Source: Anaspis maculata
Taxonomy: Eukaryota; Arthropoda; Insecta; Coleoptera; Scraptiidae
DNA length: 64,000 nucleotides
Assembly (NCBI GenBank): GCA_949128115.1
Contig: OX421966.1
Coordinates: 68,383,416-68,447,415 of the forward strand
Direction of reading: 5' to 3'
Part shown: in pieces, positions 1 to 12,257 of the stretch
How positions within the stretch are numbered: position 1 is the first letter of the stretch
Layout: each line of letters opens with the position of its first letter
Translations under genes and position numbers: made by a program
Notes under the pieces: model-generated
The model's database searches: none
What the model was told of the DNA's origin: nothing
What the model saw: only the letters and a program-made list of their open reading frames with translations

Positions 1-1590
1 GACACTGTTGCATCAACTTGACATTTGACAAGTGAACAAGAATTAAAAATTTTGATTATCTGGTTCTAGAGACAAACTCAAAACAGATGATAGACTCAAC
101 AAAAATTTAAAAAGACTAGGGTTTATGGATGTAGGTTTGCCCTTTAAACCGAAGGGTTGATCGAATTTTTCCTTCAATCATTAGCACCTTGAAAAGGAAG
201 ACAAAGAATTTTTTTCTCGCATTCCATATATACGTCTTGGATGACACGTCTCTTCATAATGGCGGTGCGCCACTCTTGGGCCCAGTGGGACACCCTGTAT
301 TATACGATCGCTAATCTGCTCCTGGTTAGGTATTCAGAGCACCGAAACCGCCTTTCAGGCTGAAAGTTTTGTTCGTCCATCGATTTTTGCAACGTGCAGT
401 AGCATTATGGCATGCGGGACCGAAGAAATTCGAACAGTAAGCATGACTTGGTGGTATTTTGGTGATGTATAGGTTTTGTAAGGTGGGCATATTGTTATTC
501 TGTGGTGCACTTGTTGCTCCCTCGACTCTCCTCGGGTATATAGGTGCAAGGGTTGGGTTTTGATTTTTGACACTGATTGTTTGCTGCGGTGCCATTTGAA
601 TACACGGTCGGTCAGTTTCGTTTCTATCAGCGCCTAAACCCTTATAGTTTTTGTATTTCAGTTTTAGAATTATTCGGTTTATTGTCCCCTGTAGCTTATC
701 AATTGGCACATTGTATTTTGGATTCACTCAAAACAAAAGCGGAAATTCAATTACGTATCATTCATTGAATATACAACCTTTACCATAACATCACTTTATC
801 CAATCCTGTTGAATAATGCATGCATTATAACGCGCATACATGCCTGCATTTTCCAATAAGACTAGATAAAACATAGTATTCTACTCGCGGGTAATGGCTA
901 TTACTCATTCGGATGCCTTACGACACTCGCCAAGGCTCGTGTCGGCAAACTGGATCTTCTTGGTAATAGCATTCATTACACGGTTTGTTGAAGAATGGAC
1001 CGACCAGATTTATTGTTGCGAAACTCTCTGGAGATCTTGATGCGTGAATAAGACAGGGGGGGGACCAGCACAATTGGCGGAGGAGCCGTGCATCGGGAGC
1101 TTGCCTCAATTTTAGCTTAGCCGGTGGGCTTTACCAGAGCCCCCCCCCCGCAAATAACTAGCAGCCAATGCTGAAATATCTATACCGAAAGGACAATGGA
1201 AGATGGAAGTGACGAGAACCTTAGCGGTGTTTCCGGAAGACGCACGGAATATCCTCGAATACAAGACGCGAGTATAATGTGTGAGGTGCGGCATGGCCAG
1301 GGAGTTCTGAAGGTCAATCAACAGCTAGAGTGCGAACAAGAGCGAGGTGCGAATGTTGCGATGTCTAAGTGCGACAATTTATTTGACGCGTTAGGTTCTG
1401 AAGCGTTCATCTCTCAAAAATAGTATGCACAATACAGCTTCGCAACGTTATTTGTTAATTTTTTATGACACCGACGTGGACCTCATATTTCTTTCAATCT
1501 TTCTTTCTTTCTTTGTTTCTTTTATAATTCTTTTCTTTTAGTTTCAATGAAATATTTGACCATTCGTCAAGATTGTGGGTGGACTGATTT
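1..1590. other. Unassigned AT-rich DNA
   Basis: I see no coding region or long inverted repeat here. A C/T-rich microsatellite of CTTT units lies near 1491-1530, and short G and C runs lie near 1056 and 1141. The open frames in this stretch are all under about 135 codons, overlap on opposite strands, and contain no motif I recognise. Confidence 0.5.
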
Positions 1591-3420
1591 TGGGAGCAAT
1601 AAGACAGATAAACTGAACTAAAACCAGTCTACGGCATACTTGATGTAATCTCAAGCTTGAATTTTCAGAATTGAGTCAAAATAAAAACAAAGCGTAAATT
1701 TTGAGTCAGGGTCTGAATTTTCCACGTGAATTCAATAATTCTTAGTTCAAGTCCGAGTTTTGGAGATTAAGCCAGGGTTCCCAAGATCAAGTCGAAAAGC
1801 TTGTCGGAGCTTTGGAGTTTTAGGGTTCAATCAAGCCAGAATTGCAAAATAAAGTCTAGAAAGTCAAACATTTCTAGATAAATCAGAAACTGCGGGATAA
1901 AAGCGGAATGTCCGATGATGGTTGATCGCTCAAAGTGTTAATTTAGAATCATAAAATTATACACAATTTTCTGGTTCATTACTTCATTAGGTCCAAATTG
2001 CCGGAATAAAGTTGAAACTTTCGAGTTTAAGCCAACATTTCAAGATGAAGTCGAATATTCTGAGCTCAATCGACTTGAAAATTTTGAGTTTTCAGTCCTA
2101 ATTTCAGATATAAAGTCCCAGTGACAAAGATAAAGTCGGAATTCTTGTAATAATCTTAGAATTCTAGAGTTCATGTCAGAACAGAATTCCAATATGAAGT
2201 CGTTTTTTCGAAAACTCCGACTTCATCTTCTGGATCTCGGACTTCATCCATCAACGAAATTCACTCAAAACTCGAAATTTTTACGTGGATCAAACACTTT
2301 CCAATTTTGGCTCTGGAATTCAGGCATTATCGCGAAAAAGGCTCCTTTATATTGCAAATAGTTCAAGTTTCAAGTTTGAATTCTGGGGATGAAGTCTACG
2401 AGTTCCAGAGATAACGTCGAAGTTTCTGGAGTTCAAGCCAGAATTGCAATATGAAGTCGCTTTTTTTTGCGACAATGTCAAAAACTCGGAGCTGAAATCG
2501 GAAATTCTGACAATGTCAGAGCTCTTGATTATAATTGTTGTTCCCAAGTTCAAGGAAAATTTTAAACTCCCGGAATATGCCTACTTAAATTACTTAATTC
2601 CAAGAAACTCGAGTTTGGGCCTGCATGAATTCTATGGGTATCGGGATAAACTTCGTAGCTAGTTTCAAGTTCATGCCTAAACTTTCCGAGATCAAGTCAA
2701 GGAGTCAAGTCAAGGATTCTGAGTTTGATTGAGTGCAAATATTGAGTTTATAGGCATGATTCTTCCAAACAAACTGAGTAACTTCAAGTTCAAGCCTCAA
2801 TTTCTTGCTTCCTTGTGAAAATCAGTTGATTTCTTACAATAAACTATCAATCTTTGTCTATCAAGTCTTGATTTTTTAGATAAAGTCAGAATTCCCTAGA
2901 TGGAGTCGAAATGCTCGTGGCAATTTTAGAGTGTCAAAGTTGAAGAAAGAGCTCGGAATAAATTCCAATAAGTCGAGCAATACGGAGTCAATCAGAAATT
3001 GCGAGATGAAACCAGAATTTCCAAGAGGTCATCTCTTGTGGTCTCAATCCTCAACGATGAAATTTTAGAATTTTCTAGCTCATTACTTCAATAGGTCCGA
3101 ATTACCGAAATAAAGTTGAAAATTTCTAGTAGGGCTTCGACATCCAAGGCATACGTAAAAATTTTGAGTTTTGAGTTCAAATTTTGGAGTCGAAGTCCAA
3201 GTTCTAGAGATACAGTCCAAATCTTCGTGATAGCCTCGGAGTTCTTGTAGGTCAAGCCAGAATTGTGAAATAAAGTCGGATTTTGCGCAATAAGTTAAGA
3301 ATTCAAAGTTGAAATTGAAAACTTGAAAAAATTGAGAATTCTAGATTATACGATTCTTCATGAAAAACCAGAATCAATCTTTGAGTTGCCGAAATAAACT
3401 TAACTAATTTCAGGTCCACA
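1590..3420. repeat. Degenerate satellite with AAGTC-type units, left block
   Basis: Short related phrases recur throughout, such as AATAAAGTCGGAA, GTTCAAGTCAGAATT and GAATTCTGAGTT, spaced irregularly at about 25-60 bp. The units are strongly diverged, with no long exact period, so this reads as an old minisatellite. The same phrases resume at 4435-4700, after the palindromic element at 3421-4434, so one array was split by that insertion. Open frames here (for example near 2173-2662) arise from the repeat and are not credible genes. Confidence 0.7.
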
Positions 3421-4434
3421 TACAGGGTGTTTCAAGAATGTGTGCCATCCTTTCCATACACCCCAGATTCTGATTCCCAAAATATGAAGATTGTGCTATT
3501 TTTCAATTTTTAAAAGCTAAAATTAAGCTCAAAATTAAAAGCTAATATTTTGCAAAAATTTCAACCAGAGTGTGCTGAAATACGTATCTATCAAACAATG
3601 ATGGCGTATTTGAACAAAAATTTCCAGTGGCGTAGATAGTGGGGGGTAGCTCCCTTTTTTCCCCCCCACTTTCTACGCCTCTGAGGATTTTTTCAAAACT
3701 GATCACATTTTTAGATTCCTTGTTCGATTTGCAAAAAAAGTTACCCTTGCAAAATTTTGATTAGGGATTTCATTTTTTAGATATTTGAGTTTGAAACTTT
3801 GAAAAACATCTCGAAATCGCCACTTTGCAGGGTCCAAATTGTTTTTTCCTGAAAAAATCCATGTCTCACAGCAAAAATGGTGGTTCATCAACTTTAAACA
3901 CCTGATCAACTCATTTCAGTCGAGATATCCCGAGTTTTCTTGGATTTCAGTTTTTAATTTTCTAAAAAAAAATTTGGGCCCTGGAAAGTGGCGATTTCGA
4001 AATGTTTTTCAAAGTTTCAAACCCAAATATCTTGAGAACGAAACCTTTCATCAAAATTTTGCAAGAGGAACTTTTTTTTGAAAATTGAACAAGAAATGTA
4101 GAAATGTAGTCCGTTTTGGAAAATCTCAAGGGGCGTAGTGAGTGGGGGGAAAAAAGGGGCTACTCTCCACTATCTACGCCACTGGGCATTTCGATTCAAA
4201 AACGCCATCATTGTTCAATAGACACGTATCTTAGGACACCCTGGTTGAAATTTGGACAAAATCGGCCTAGCCGTATTGAAGTTATGAATAAAAAACAAAT
4301 TAAAAAATTGCACTTTGAAGGCCTGTAACGTTTTTCAGGGGCAGTTTTGAAAAATAAAAAAAGCACAATCTTCATATCTTGAAAATCTGAATCTAGGGTG
4401 GAAAGGTTGGCACTAATTTTTGAAACACCCTGTA
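3421..4434. mobile_element. Palindromic TACAGGGTGTTTC element
   Basis: The left end TACAGGGTGTTTCAA is matched by its reverse complement at 4420-4434. The match continues inward through both arms with substitutions, leaving a loop of only about 100 bp near 3850-3950. Inner landmarks are mirrored, including GGCGTAGATAGTGG near 3630 and its complement near 4170, and AAATCGCCACTTT near 3815 and its complement near 3985. A TA flanks each end, which fits TA target duplication but is also part of the terminal sequence, so it proves nothing. No transposase is encoded, so I infer a non-autonomous element. About 200 bp of each arm is shared with the element at 38617-39674. Confidence 0.8.
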
Positions 4435-4700
4435 TGAGCTACCCAGACAAAGTTGGTACCTCATTCCGAGTTTGAGTCCGAATTCTCGTAATAAAGTCAA
4501 ATATTTTTGGAGTGATGGAAGTGAAAATTCCGAGTTCAAGTCTAAATGTCCGGAAATGAAGTCAGAATTCTTGTAGCAGACTTGAAGCTGCCGAATTCAA
4601 GCCAGAATTGCAAAATAATGTAAGTTTCTCAGAGATAAAGCTGGAAATTCCATTCACGGAATAGAGTCATAATTTCCGAGAAATTATAGTTGAAGTCTAA
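4435..4700. repeat. Degenerate satellite with AAGTC-type units, right block
   Basis: Phrases such as GAGTTTGAGTCCGAATTCTCG, AATAAAGTCAAAT and GAATTCAAGCCAGAATTG match the style and spacing of the block at 1590-3420. The repeat fades near 4700. Confidence 0.65.
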
Positions 4701-5042
4701 ACTCCCAATACTTATACAATTCCAAAATATCCTCAATAGGAAATAGTACATTACGTAACAATGTACGGAAAGTGATACATTACGCATGAGTGTGTAGGCT
4801 AATGCACGAGGCGCAGCCGAGTGCAGAAATCTCACAAATTAAAGTAAGACACTTCACGGCGAGTTACGTACACTATTTTTCTCACGACCAGGAGGAAATT
4901 ACATTCAAATTAATACGTAATTTTCGTGTTTTTCTGTAAACGTAGATTTTGTGAAATTCAGTGGATGTATAATGATTACAAAAATAAGGGATTTTAATCT
5001 CACCGCTAGGGTTAGGCCTTAGATAAGGTTATATAAGCATGT
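4700..5042. other. Unassigned spacer
   Basis: AT-rich DNA between the satellite and the next palindromic element. I see no gene, repeat array or strong hairpin in it. Confidence 0.4.
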
Positions 5043-7975
5043 CAAACTTATAGTACTAGCGGTAAGCAGCTAACTAGTGAAGAATACTGCATTTTATGAT
5101 ACAAGCAACAGATTTGGTACACGTAGCCTCTGAAAAATTCTAAGCGATTTGACCCGTAGTTCTTGAAAATCCCTTCGGGGGGAGCCGAGATATGGGGGGG
5201 GGGAGAGGAGTTGATTTCTCTTATTTAGAAAAAATCTATATGCGCCAAACTGGCATGGAAAATGTCAAATTCAAGTGAATTGAACATGCTGAAAACACTG
5301 GCAAATCTTAATTTCAAAAATAAATGCAAATAGTAGCCTTTTTTCAAAATGGCCGCCAATGAATGACAAAAAATTATGCATGAATAAGTTATTCGAGTAA
5401 GGTATCAATTTATATGTTTTCGAGGGCGCTGGACTCATTTCTCTCATCTAAATCACCATACCGAACAAAATTATCCATTTTGGGTCAGGATAGATAAACC
5501 ACCCTTAACACTTGAAGTGACGCTTTCAAGATTTGTAGTGAATATCGAAAGAACCGAGGAAAGAACAATATGGAGCTACATCTGAATAATCTCTTTTTTG
5601 ATGATAAATTAAAGTTACCCATGTAACTACACCTTTAAAGTCACAATAACCATCCCTGGAATCCCCAACCACCCTTAATGGGAGGGTGTTGCATAACCTG
5701 GCTTTCCTTGTCTCGTAGGAAACCGCTTAAAAAATGTTTTTAAATGGTATAAGACAGTATAATAATACCTACCTACTTGATAATGTTTTATGTAGGTACT
5801 GTATAGAAATCATTCTAGACGATCGATTTTGAACCCACGACCTCCTGAAGGCTTATTGAGGGTACTCAAGAAACTTCCTCAACCAACGACTTCAAAAGTC
5901 GAAAAAGCATGTTTTGTTGAGAAAAAAGTTCTATCTCCCCTCAAAATCGGGGTAACAATTTAAAATTAAAAAAATGACGTTCAGTGAAGATGGGTGCATA
6001 GTTGGTCATAAACAAGGTCATAAACTAATTATGACCATAAACGAGGTCATTATAACTTTCTGCTGTTGCCAGTGCTCTCCACAGGAAAGCTCCAGGATAC
6101 GGTGAAAAACAGCCCATCAATGTCAGACCTGGTATCTAGCCACAATTGATATTTTTTTCGAAAGTTTGTCAACCAGTCAGATTCTCTGAAAAATCACCCT
6201 ACACAATTCCGAAGAAAAAATCATTCAAATCGAATAAATCGGTGATTTGACTTCAAATTTAGATAAACAATTAGATATTGGTGGTGCGTTAATTTTGTCT
6301 GTCAGTGTACCTATAATCAAGAAGGCATGCAGAGAAAGATAAAAATGCTAAAATGGGCAGAACTGGTGTCAAAGCTAGACTTCCAAGAGAAAGGAATGAA
6401 ACTTTTATAGGAATCATAACTTATTGCTTGGGGTATCAAATGGAAATGGAGTCAGTAACGGAACTGTTGATGAATTAGTTTGGTTCCATTTAATAAGGCA
6501 ACAGGATAAAAACACAAATTGCAAGGTAGGACTGACAAAATGATAGGACTGACTTATACTGTCAGAGCTTTGTATCAAAGTCCCAGTTGCTTACTTCGAG
6601 TTTAATTTTAAACCCCATGAACAATGAGCATATTTACAAGTAGTGAGGAATCTCAACTAAAAACTCCAACAATACATAAAATATTATCAAGTAGGTATTA
6701 TACTCCTTTATACCATTAATTAGTTATTGACATAATAAGGCAGGAAAGCGAATCTTTACAGGGCTAGCAATAATATTCAAGGACGAGCGTAAGCGAGGCA
6801 TGGGAGCCTACGTGCCCTGTAAAGACACTAACTTTCCTAGCATTATGTATAACGTTTTACCCGAAACTACCTCAATAAACCACAGAGAAAGAAATAATTC
6901 GTACAAAAATTTTGAAATGTCATTCTGGCACAATTTAGCAAATAGCACGTTGCTAGGTCCGGTTTCCATTCCATTCAGTTTCCATCAAATTTTCAGCAGA
7001 CAAAACGTATCTTGACGCAGAAAAATGAGATTTCTCTGCCTAGGCAGGTTAAGTCTTCGCCTGCCTAGGCAGGAAAATCTCATTTTTTTGGGCCAAAAGA
7101 AGCTTGTAATGGACACTTTACCTACCAGTTTAAGGTAAAAACATTTTTAAAGCACTTTCCTATGACACAAGGAAATTTAGGTCATACAAGAGCCTCCCTT
7201 CAAGGGCGGTTAGGGCTTCCAGGGATGGTTGTGAGTTTAGAGGTGTAGTTACATCGGTAATTTTCATTTATCAATCAATAAGATTTTATTTAGATGTAGC
7301 TCCATATTGTTCTATCGATTATTTACTTCAAATTTTGAAAGTGTCACTTCAGGTGTGGGGGTGGTTCATTTACCCTGACCCAAAATGGATAATTATGTTC
7401 GATACGGTGATTTCATTTCGAGAAATGAGTCCAGTGGCCTCGAAAACATATAAATTGATACCCAACTCGATCAACTTATTCATACATGTTTTTTTTGTCA
7501 TTTATTTAATTTCACGGAATAACAGGGTAGTTCATTTACCCTGACCCAAAATGGATAATTTTGTTCGATATGATAATTTCGATAAGAGAAATGAGTCCAG
7601 CGACCTCGAAAACATATAAATTGAAACCTTACTCGAACACCTAATTCGTACATTTTTTTTGTCATTTTTAGGCGGCCATTTTGAAAAAAAAGGCTATTAT
7701 TTGCGTTTTTTCATGAAATTAGGATTTACCAGTGTATTCAGCATGTTCAATTCACTTGAATTCGATATTTTCAATGCCAGTTTGGCGCATATAGATTTTT
7801 CTAAATAAGAGAAATCAACCCCTCTCCCCCCCCCCATATCTCGGCTCTCCCCGAAGGGATTTTTAGGAACTACGGGTCAAATCGCTTAAAATTGTCCAAA
7901 GATCACGTGTACCAAATCTGTTGCTTGTATCATAAAATGCAGTTTTATTTTGCTTACCGCTAGTACTATTATACT
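5043..7975. mobile_element. Large palindromic element, copy 1 of the TATATGCGCC family
   Basis: The outer arms begin near TAGTACTAGCGGTAAGC at about 5050 and end at its complement near 7968. They include mirrored GATTTGGTACACG, GATTTGACCCGTAGTTC and a G run facing a C run. The inner arms begin with TATATGCGCCAAACTGG at about 5238 and end at its complement near 7801. Arms run to about 5700 and from about 7140. The centre (5750-7080) holds smaller hairpins: one built on TCTTTACAGGGC near 6755-6830, and one on CTGCCTAGGCAGG near 7037-7078. I recognise no transposase. The part from about 5238 to 7801 is repeated at 31086-33690, but the outer arms are not, so the smaller unit is probably the mobile one. 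Confidence 0.75.
7362..7680. repeat. Tandem duplication in the right arm
   Basis: A segment of about 150-165 bp occurs twice in a row. Each copy runs from GTTCATTTACCCTGACCC through AAATGAGTCCAG and CCTCGAAAACATATAAATTGA. The left arm of the element carries one copy only. The same duplication is present in the second element copy (33110-33560), so it predates the split of the two copies. Confidence 0.7.
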
Positions 7976-8309
7976 ATCGGTTGAGAGGACATGACTGAGG
8001 CCAGTCTTGTGGGTGCAAATTATTGTTGATTTTCTTGTAAATCAGAGTTAGGGTGGTATTTAAAGCCGGTTTTTTGAAATTGCGATTAAATCGTCGTTTA
8101 AATTCGTACTGTTTCGTGGTCCGAATGAACTGTGCGTTATGATAACGCACGGCTCATAACGCACAGGTTGGGTAGGTTGACGTAATTGACAACTTTTGGG
8201 CCTACTATAGCGTGTGAAAGGGGTCACTTTCGTATACAAACAAAGAACACATAAGTGAAAACATTTTTTGCAATACCGTAACGATAACAACAACTTTGCT
8301 CCCACTTTT

Positions 8310-8338
8310 GCGGGACTAAAGTAGAATTTTAGTCCCGC
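8310..8338. repeat. Short hairpin, GCGGGACTAAA stem
   Basis: GCGGGACTAAA is followed after six bases by its complement TTTTAGTCCCGC. It resembles the stem ends of the longer hairpin at 9364-9470 (GGGACTAAAG), and both lie just upstream of an inward-facing short peptide start. Confidence 0.6.
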
Positions 8339-8499
8339 TTTTTGAAAGCGGGCAATAATAATATTTGACGGGATAGAGTGCCGGCATGTCAGTTTGAAAT
8401 AATTAATTTTTCAAACTGACATCTAGCTTCTGAGTTTCGTTGTGGTTGTTGTACGTGGGAAAGTTCGGCTTTTAATAACGGAAGTGATCGGCTATAGCA

Positions 8500-8592
8500 A
8501 TGGATTGTTCCGATTCAGGAGATGCCTTTACTCCACCCGAGCTGGAAGAGACGGCAAAACAAGCGACGTACGAAAGCTTAGTTATTACATAG
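8500..8592 (+). pseudogene. 30-residue N-terminal fragment, possibly of a tyrosine-recombinase-like repeat family
   Basis: The frame runs from ATG at 8500 to TAG at 8590-8592 and gives a 30-residue acidic peptide containing FTPPELEETAKQA. It is too short to be a protein by itself. From memory, insect genomes hold multi-copy proteins related to Crypton-type tyrosine recombinases that start with an acidic stretch, then a PPEL..EA.. helix, then a lysine-rich segment. This fragment resembles that start, but I cannot run a search. A hairpin lies 160 bp upstream (8310-8338), and a 13-bp inverted repeat (TGTCAGTTTGAAA) lies near 8385-8423. A similar start faces it from 9150. It could be a first exon or a relic; function is not shown. 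Confidence 0.25.
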
Positions 8593-9063
8593 TTATTTAT
8601 TGATGTTCTACATTATGTATTCTAGGTATATGTATTCATCTTCAATCTCGCACCTGCAATAAAAGTTTGTTTCTATGTTTTCCAATTGTGGCAAATATCT
8701 TTAATATTATTGTAATAACTTCGGCATTGCGAAAAGCATCGTAGGTGTGCACCACGGACCAACGTTCTTCTGAATCTCTTATGGTGATCTCTTCGCCATA
8801 TGATAGGGTACTTTCACCTGAACGCCCCACAAAGTCCAAATAATACAGCAACCTAACAAAAAGGATAATTAGGTTCTCACTAAAAAATGGGGTTTACAAT
8901 AATTTCAACCGTACTTATAAATTATTTCAAACTGCGGATCTACTTATGTATCTTGATTAGAAGGTAGTTATGTACCTATGTATAAGGTAAGTACCATCTG
9001 GAGCCTCCACCACGGATTTAGTTGTTTGTTCCCTTGTCAATCAATATTAGCGATTTCTTCGAT

Positions 9064-9150
9064 TCATAAACCAAGCGACTTCGGCTGCAGATTTTTCTTC
9101 GCTTGGAAGGCTTCGTTCAAAACTTCTTGTGGGATGGAATCTTCATACAT
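9064..9150 (-). pseudogene. 28-residue N-terminal fragment of the same type as at 8500
   Basis: On the minus strand, ATG at 9148-9150 opens a 28-codon frame ending with TGA at 9064-9066. It contains SIPQEVLNEAFQAKKNLQPKS. The pattern of proline, glutamate, leucine, glutamate, alanine and lysine resembles the fragment at 8500 in the same order. A one-base shift after QPKS would continue as VYESKKS, which suggests a frameshift in a longer frame. On this strand the hairpin at 9364-9470 lies about 210 bp upstream. Assignment to a tyrosine-recombinase-like family is a recollection, not a search result. Confidence 0.28.
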
Positions 9151-9363
9151 TTTCACTGAAAATGCCCATGTAGAAAATGTCGAACGTCAAATTTGTGTTC
9201 ATTGTTTGACAACACACTTCAGCTTGCTATGGTTGCTATAGGTACCCACGTTTAGCGATTCAGCCTTCTTATTTATTGAAAGCACCAAAAACTGGAATTT
9301 CTTTTTGTAATTCCTCGGCTTCAGAAAATATTCCGGTATTGCGAAAAGTCTTGTATTCAACAC

Positions 9364-9470
9364 GGGACTAAAGTTATTTTTAATCCCTTAGGGTGATTTG
9401 TTGCCCTCGGGCTCAAAGGGCCCTCGAGCAACAAACTTCACCCCCGGGATTAAAAATCCACTTTAGTCCC
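9364..9470. repeat. 107-bp hairpin with CGAGGGCCC-type centre
   Basis: GGGACTAAAG at 9364 pairs with CTTTAGTCCC at 9461-9470. Inside these, TTTTTAATCCC pairs with GGGATTAAAAA, and TTTGTTGCCCTCGGGC pairs with a near-complement containing CCCTCGAGCAACAAA. The centre is GCTCAAAGGGC. The same kind of centre (TTGTTGCTCGAGGGCCCTTT) lies at the middle of the palindrome at 27115-28702. Confidence 0.75.
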
Positions 9471-12257
9471 TTGTTGTATAAACAACTATTAATCCCGCTT
9501 TTTACTCAAAATACACAATGCAAAAAGTTGATCCGCCAAGATATTTCGACATGCAGTTCTGTTGAGTATCATAATTGAATGAAAGGGGTGGCCTCGACCT
9601 CAATGTTTGGAGAAAACATGCATGAGGTGCAAGGTTTGTACAATTTTGTAAATTTCAATATTGTATGAGCTATCCACGAGAGCCACCAAAATTACACAAA
9701 TCAAAAGATGTCTTCTTCTTCTTCCGCGTCGTGTTAGGTAATAGCATGCCACTACCTCTAGGTCGAAACACTTTGTGCAAGCACACGCTCGGTGCTTTCA
9801 CATCATCAGTATAAGCTCTTAAAAAATCATATCCTGATCTAATCAATCAAAAACAATACAGTTTTCAGTCTCCACCAGGCTCGACGTATATACAGAGAAG
9901 ACTTCCCCTGCGATGCCATCTGTTGCCCGGTCCGCACTTTTCAAACGGCAATTTGAAACAAAAACGCCAGCCAGTCCGTTATTATTCTGCTATTATACAA
10001 TAACACAATCAATGCAATATTTTAAGAGTTCCGACACTTATTGTGCATATAATTTAAAAGTAGTTCGATTCAAATGCGATTATACGAGTGCTGAGCTGTA
10101 CCTACGCGATTTTTTTTCAAGTAGAACGCACGCCGCAGATGTGCACCAGTTAGGGGGAGAATCTTGGGGAAGAATAAACGCACGTCCTGTTATTGCTGAT
10201 TAAGTATGACGGAGACTCGATTTTATTAAAATCTGAAATTTCCATCTACTCGGCTTCGGTGGTGAGAGAGCTATAGGTATGGAGATAAACTTTTTTTGTT
10301 TGAGAAAATCGTGCCTAATGCGAGAGATAAAGTTATCGTTTCCTGCATCCGTGTGATCACTGCTGTCCTCGTAGCGTGCGGCAGGAAAGTGCGTGAGGAT
10401 GTGCTAATTATTCCAAAAGACGTTTCTTCTGCGGTCAGATAAAGAGTTCCTTCATAAATAGTAGGTATGTATTGAAACGACCCCAGCTATCGTCTTGTAC
10501 CCCTGAATGGGTAGGCAACCCATTATACTGGCATTTAATTCAACTTATTTGAATTAAATCACTTTTCCCGCTTTTGGAACCGCTTGGCCGATGATCATCT
10601 AGTATCAGGACGACATCCCGTTGTGCCTCTCTTCTTGTTGTTCGATTATAGAGTTCTCGAGATTGTTGAGACAGGTCTGACTACAAGTTTGAACGCAATA
10701 AGACACAATATAAATTTTTAACGTAACATCAATCTATTGACTTCTATGTACAATTCAAAATGTTTAAATAATGGCTCGCTCCTATACCTAGTCCTACCTT
10801 CACATCGCAGGCTAAATTATCTGAAAGATCTACCCTATTCCCGAAGAGATAACTTTCCCCTAATTATTTCAGACGTCCCAACACCCCAACCCTCCGACGA
10901 ACACCTGACTCTACACCTTGACCGACATTTAATTCTGACTGGCTTTCGCGGTTCAAAGTTCCTTTTGTGGTCAAATCAGATCCAACATTTATGTTAGTGT
11001 TAGAGGTTATGTTAGGGTTAGGCCCGGCTTCTAGACACTGCAAAGAGAAGAGTGACTTCGACCACGAATGCAATCTAAGATTTGTGGGCCGGTGTGTGCG
11101 GTGGCCCCCTTTTTGTGGAGCCTCTTTTCAAAGGCTAACGCTCTTTTTGGGCTATGGTTCTCTTTTGCCCGTTTGGAAGGGATTGGATATGGCTGGCCTT
11201 TGTGGAGGCTTTGAACCTTTTTTCGCCGTGAACCGCCCCCAACGCTCAGAAAGATTCCCGTGATCGAAAGTGCCTATAACCGGAAATGTTGAACCAAATT
11301 TCGCCCTTCCAAAAACTTTCGAACCGATGGTGTACGCGAAACAATTACTCAAATCAAGGTACTAATTTAATGTGGAAAACGTTTTGAGCACGCCCCGTAT
11401 ACGCGCTAGTTCGTTGTTGTTTAGCAATTTGTGAGAGAAGGCCGCAGCCAGGAAACACAAAACGCAGAGAATAGACTACACAGGGTGTTCGTCGAAAAGC
11501 CGATGCGGAGAGGCGTCGAAATAATCTTTACCCTAACACGAAGTAATCGCCGTCTACACTATTCCTGATCGAGCCCTAATAACAGTTCATTTTTACAAAG
11601 TCCCTATCTGAACGGGGGCGTCGCTGGGTACCGGCTTGAATTCATCAGTTTCGAATAAGAACGTCTTCATTCCCGGGACAACTCTACATGGAAATATCCG
11701 GAACTGTCGTGGCGCTAAAACAAAATTATTAGTTTCAAGGAGGGGGGGGGGGTGTCCATCAATCCGATCAACAATTACGACTCTACGGCAGGGTCCGAAC
11801 CCCGATCTCAACGCGATTCTATTTTATTTCAATTACTTGATTTTTCACGTAGTTCTCAAAATTTACATTTTCCGAATAACTAGGAACTTCAGAAACGCAG
11901 AGGAAGCTCACCCGCGAGTTTCCAGATCTAACCCACTAGGTCCGGTGCTCTGAGTACCGCAGTCACAAAGCCAAGTCCAGAGGGCCCAAGAGCGCGAATA
12001 CCTTTCTATGAAGGTATCCATCAAAGGACGAGGCTTGCCAGTGGCTGTACCTGACGGCAGACAGTAGCGCAGATACCAGCACGTGCAGGCAGATTCAGAA
12101 AGCACGCGTGAGCCCCATCATACATTTTCCCGACAAAGCCTAACCGTAAGCAACTATCCCAACTCACCAAGACTAACCTCCCGCTCGTCGAGGTCATCAC
12201 TCCGCCAAACGAGATACCGAAACGAGAGACCTCATTTCTATCGGGCCTGGTTCATTT
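9471..12257. other. Unassigned DNA, richer in GC than its surroundings
   Basis: This stretch is less repetitive than most of the window. I see short hairpins only, such as TTTAATTCAACTTATTTGAATTAAA near 10535-10560, a CTTCTT run near 9714-9724, and one isolated CAGGGTG-like end near 11481. Open frames near 9913-10203, 10737-10997, 10967-11263 and 11636-11953 are under 106 codons and show no recognisable domain. It could be unique host DNA, but no exon can be supported. Confidence 0.4.

Noticed and set aside
5821..5860. Possible tRNA-derived B-box (GGTTCAAAATC on the minus strand), also in copy 2
   Set aside because: It deviates from the GGTTCGANTCC consensus, and no A-box or cloverleaf is found nearby. 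It is simply part of the repeated element.
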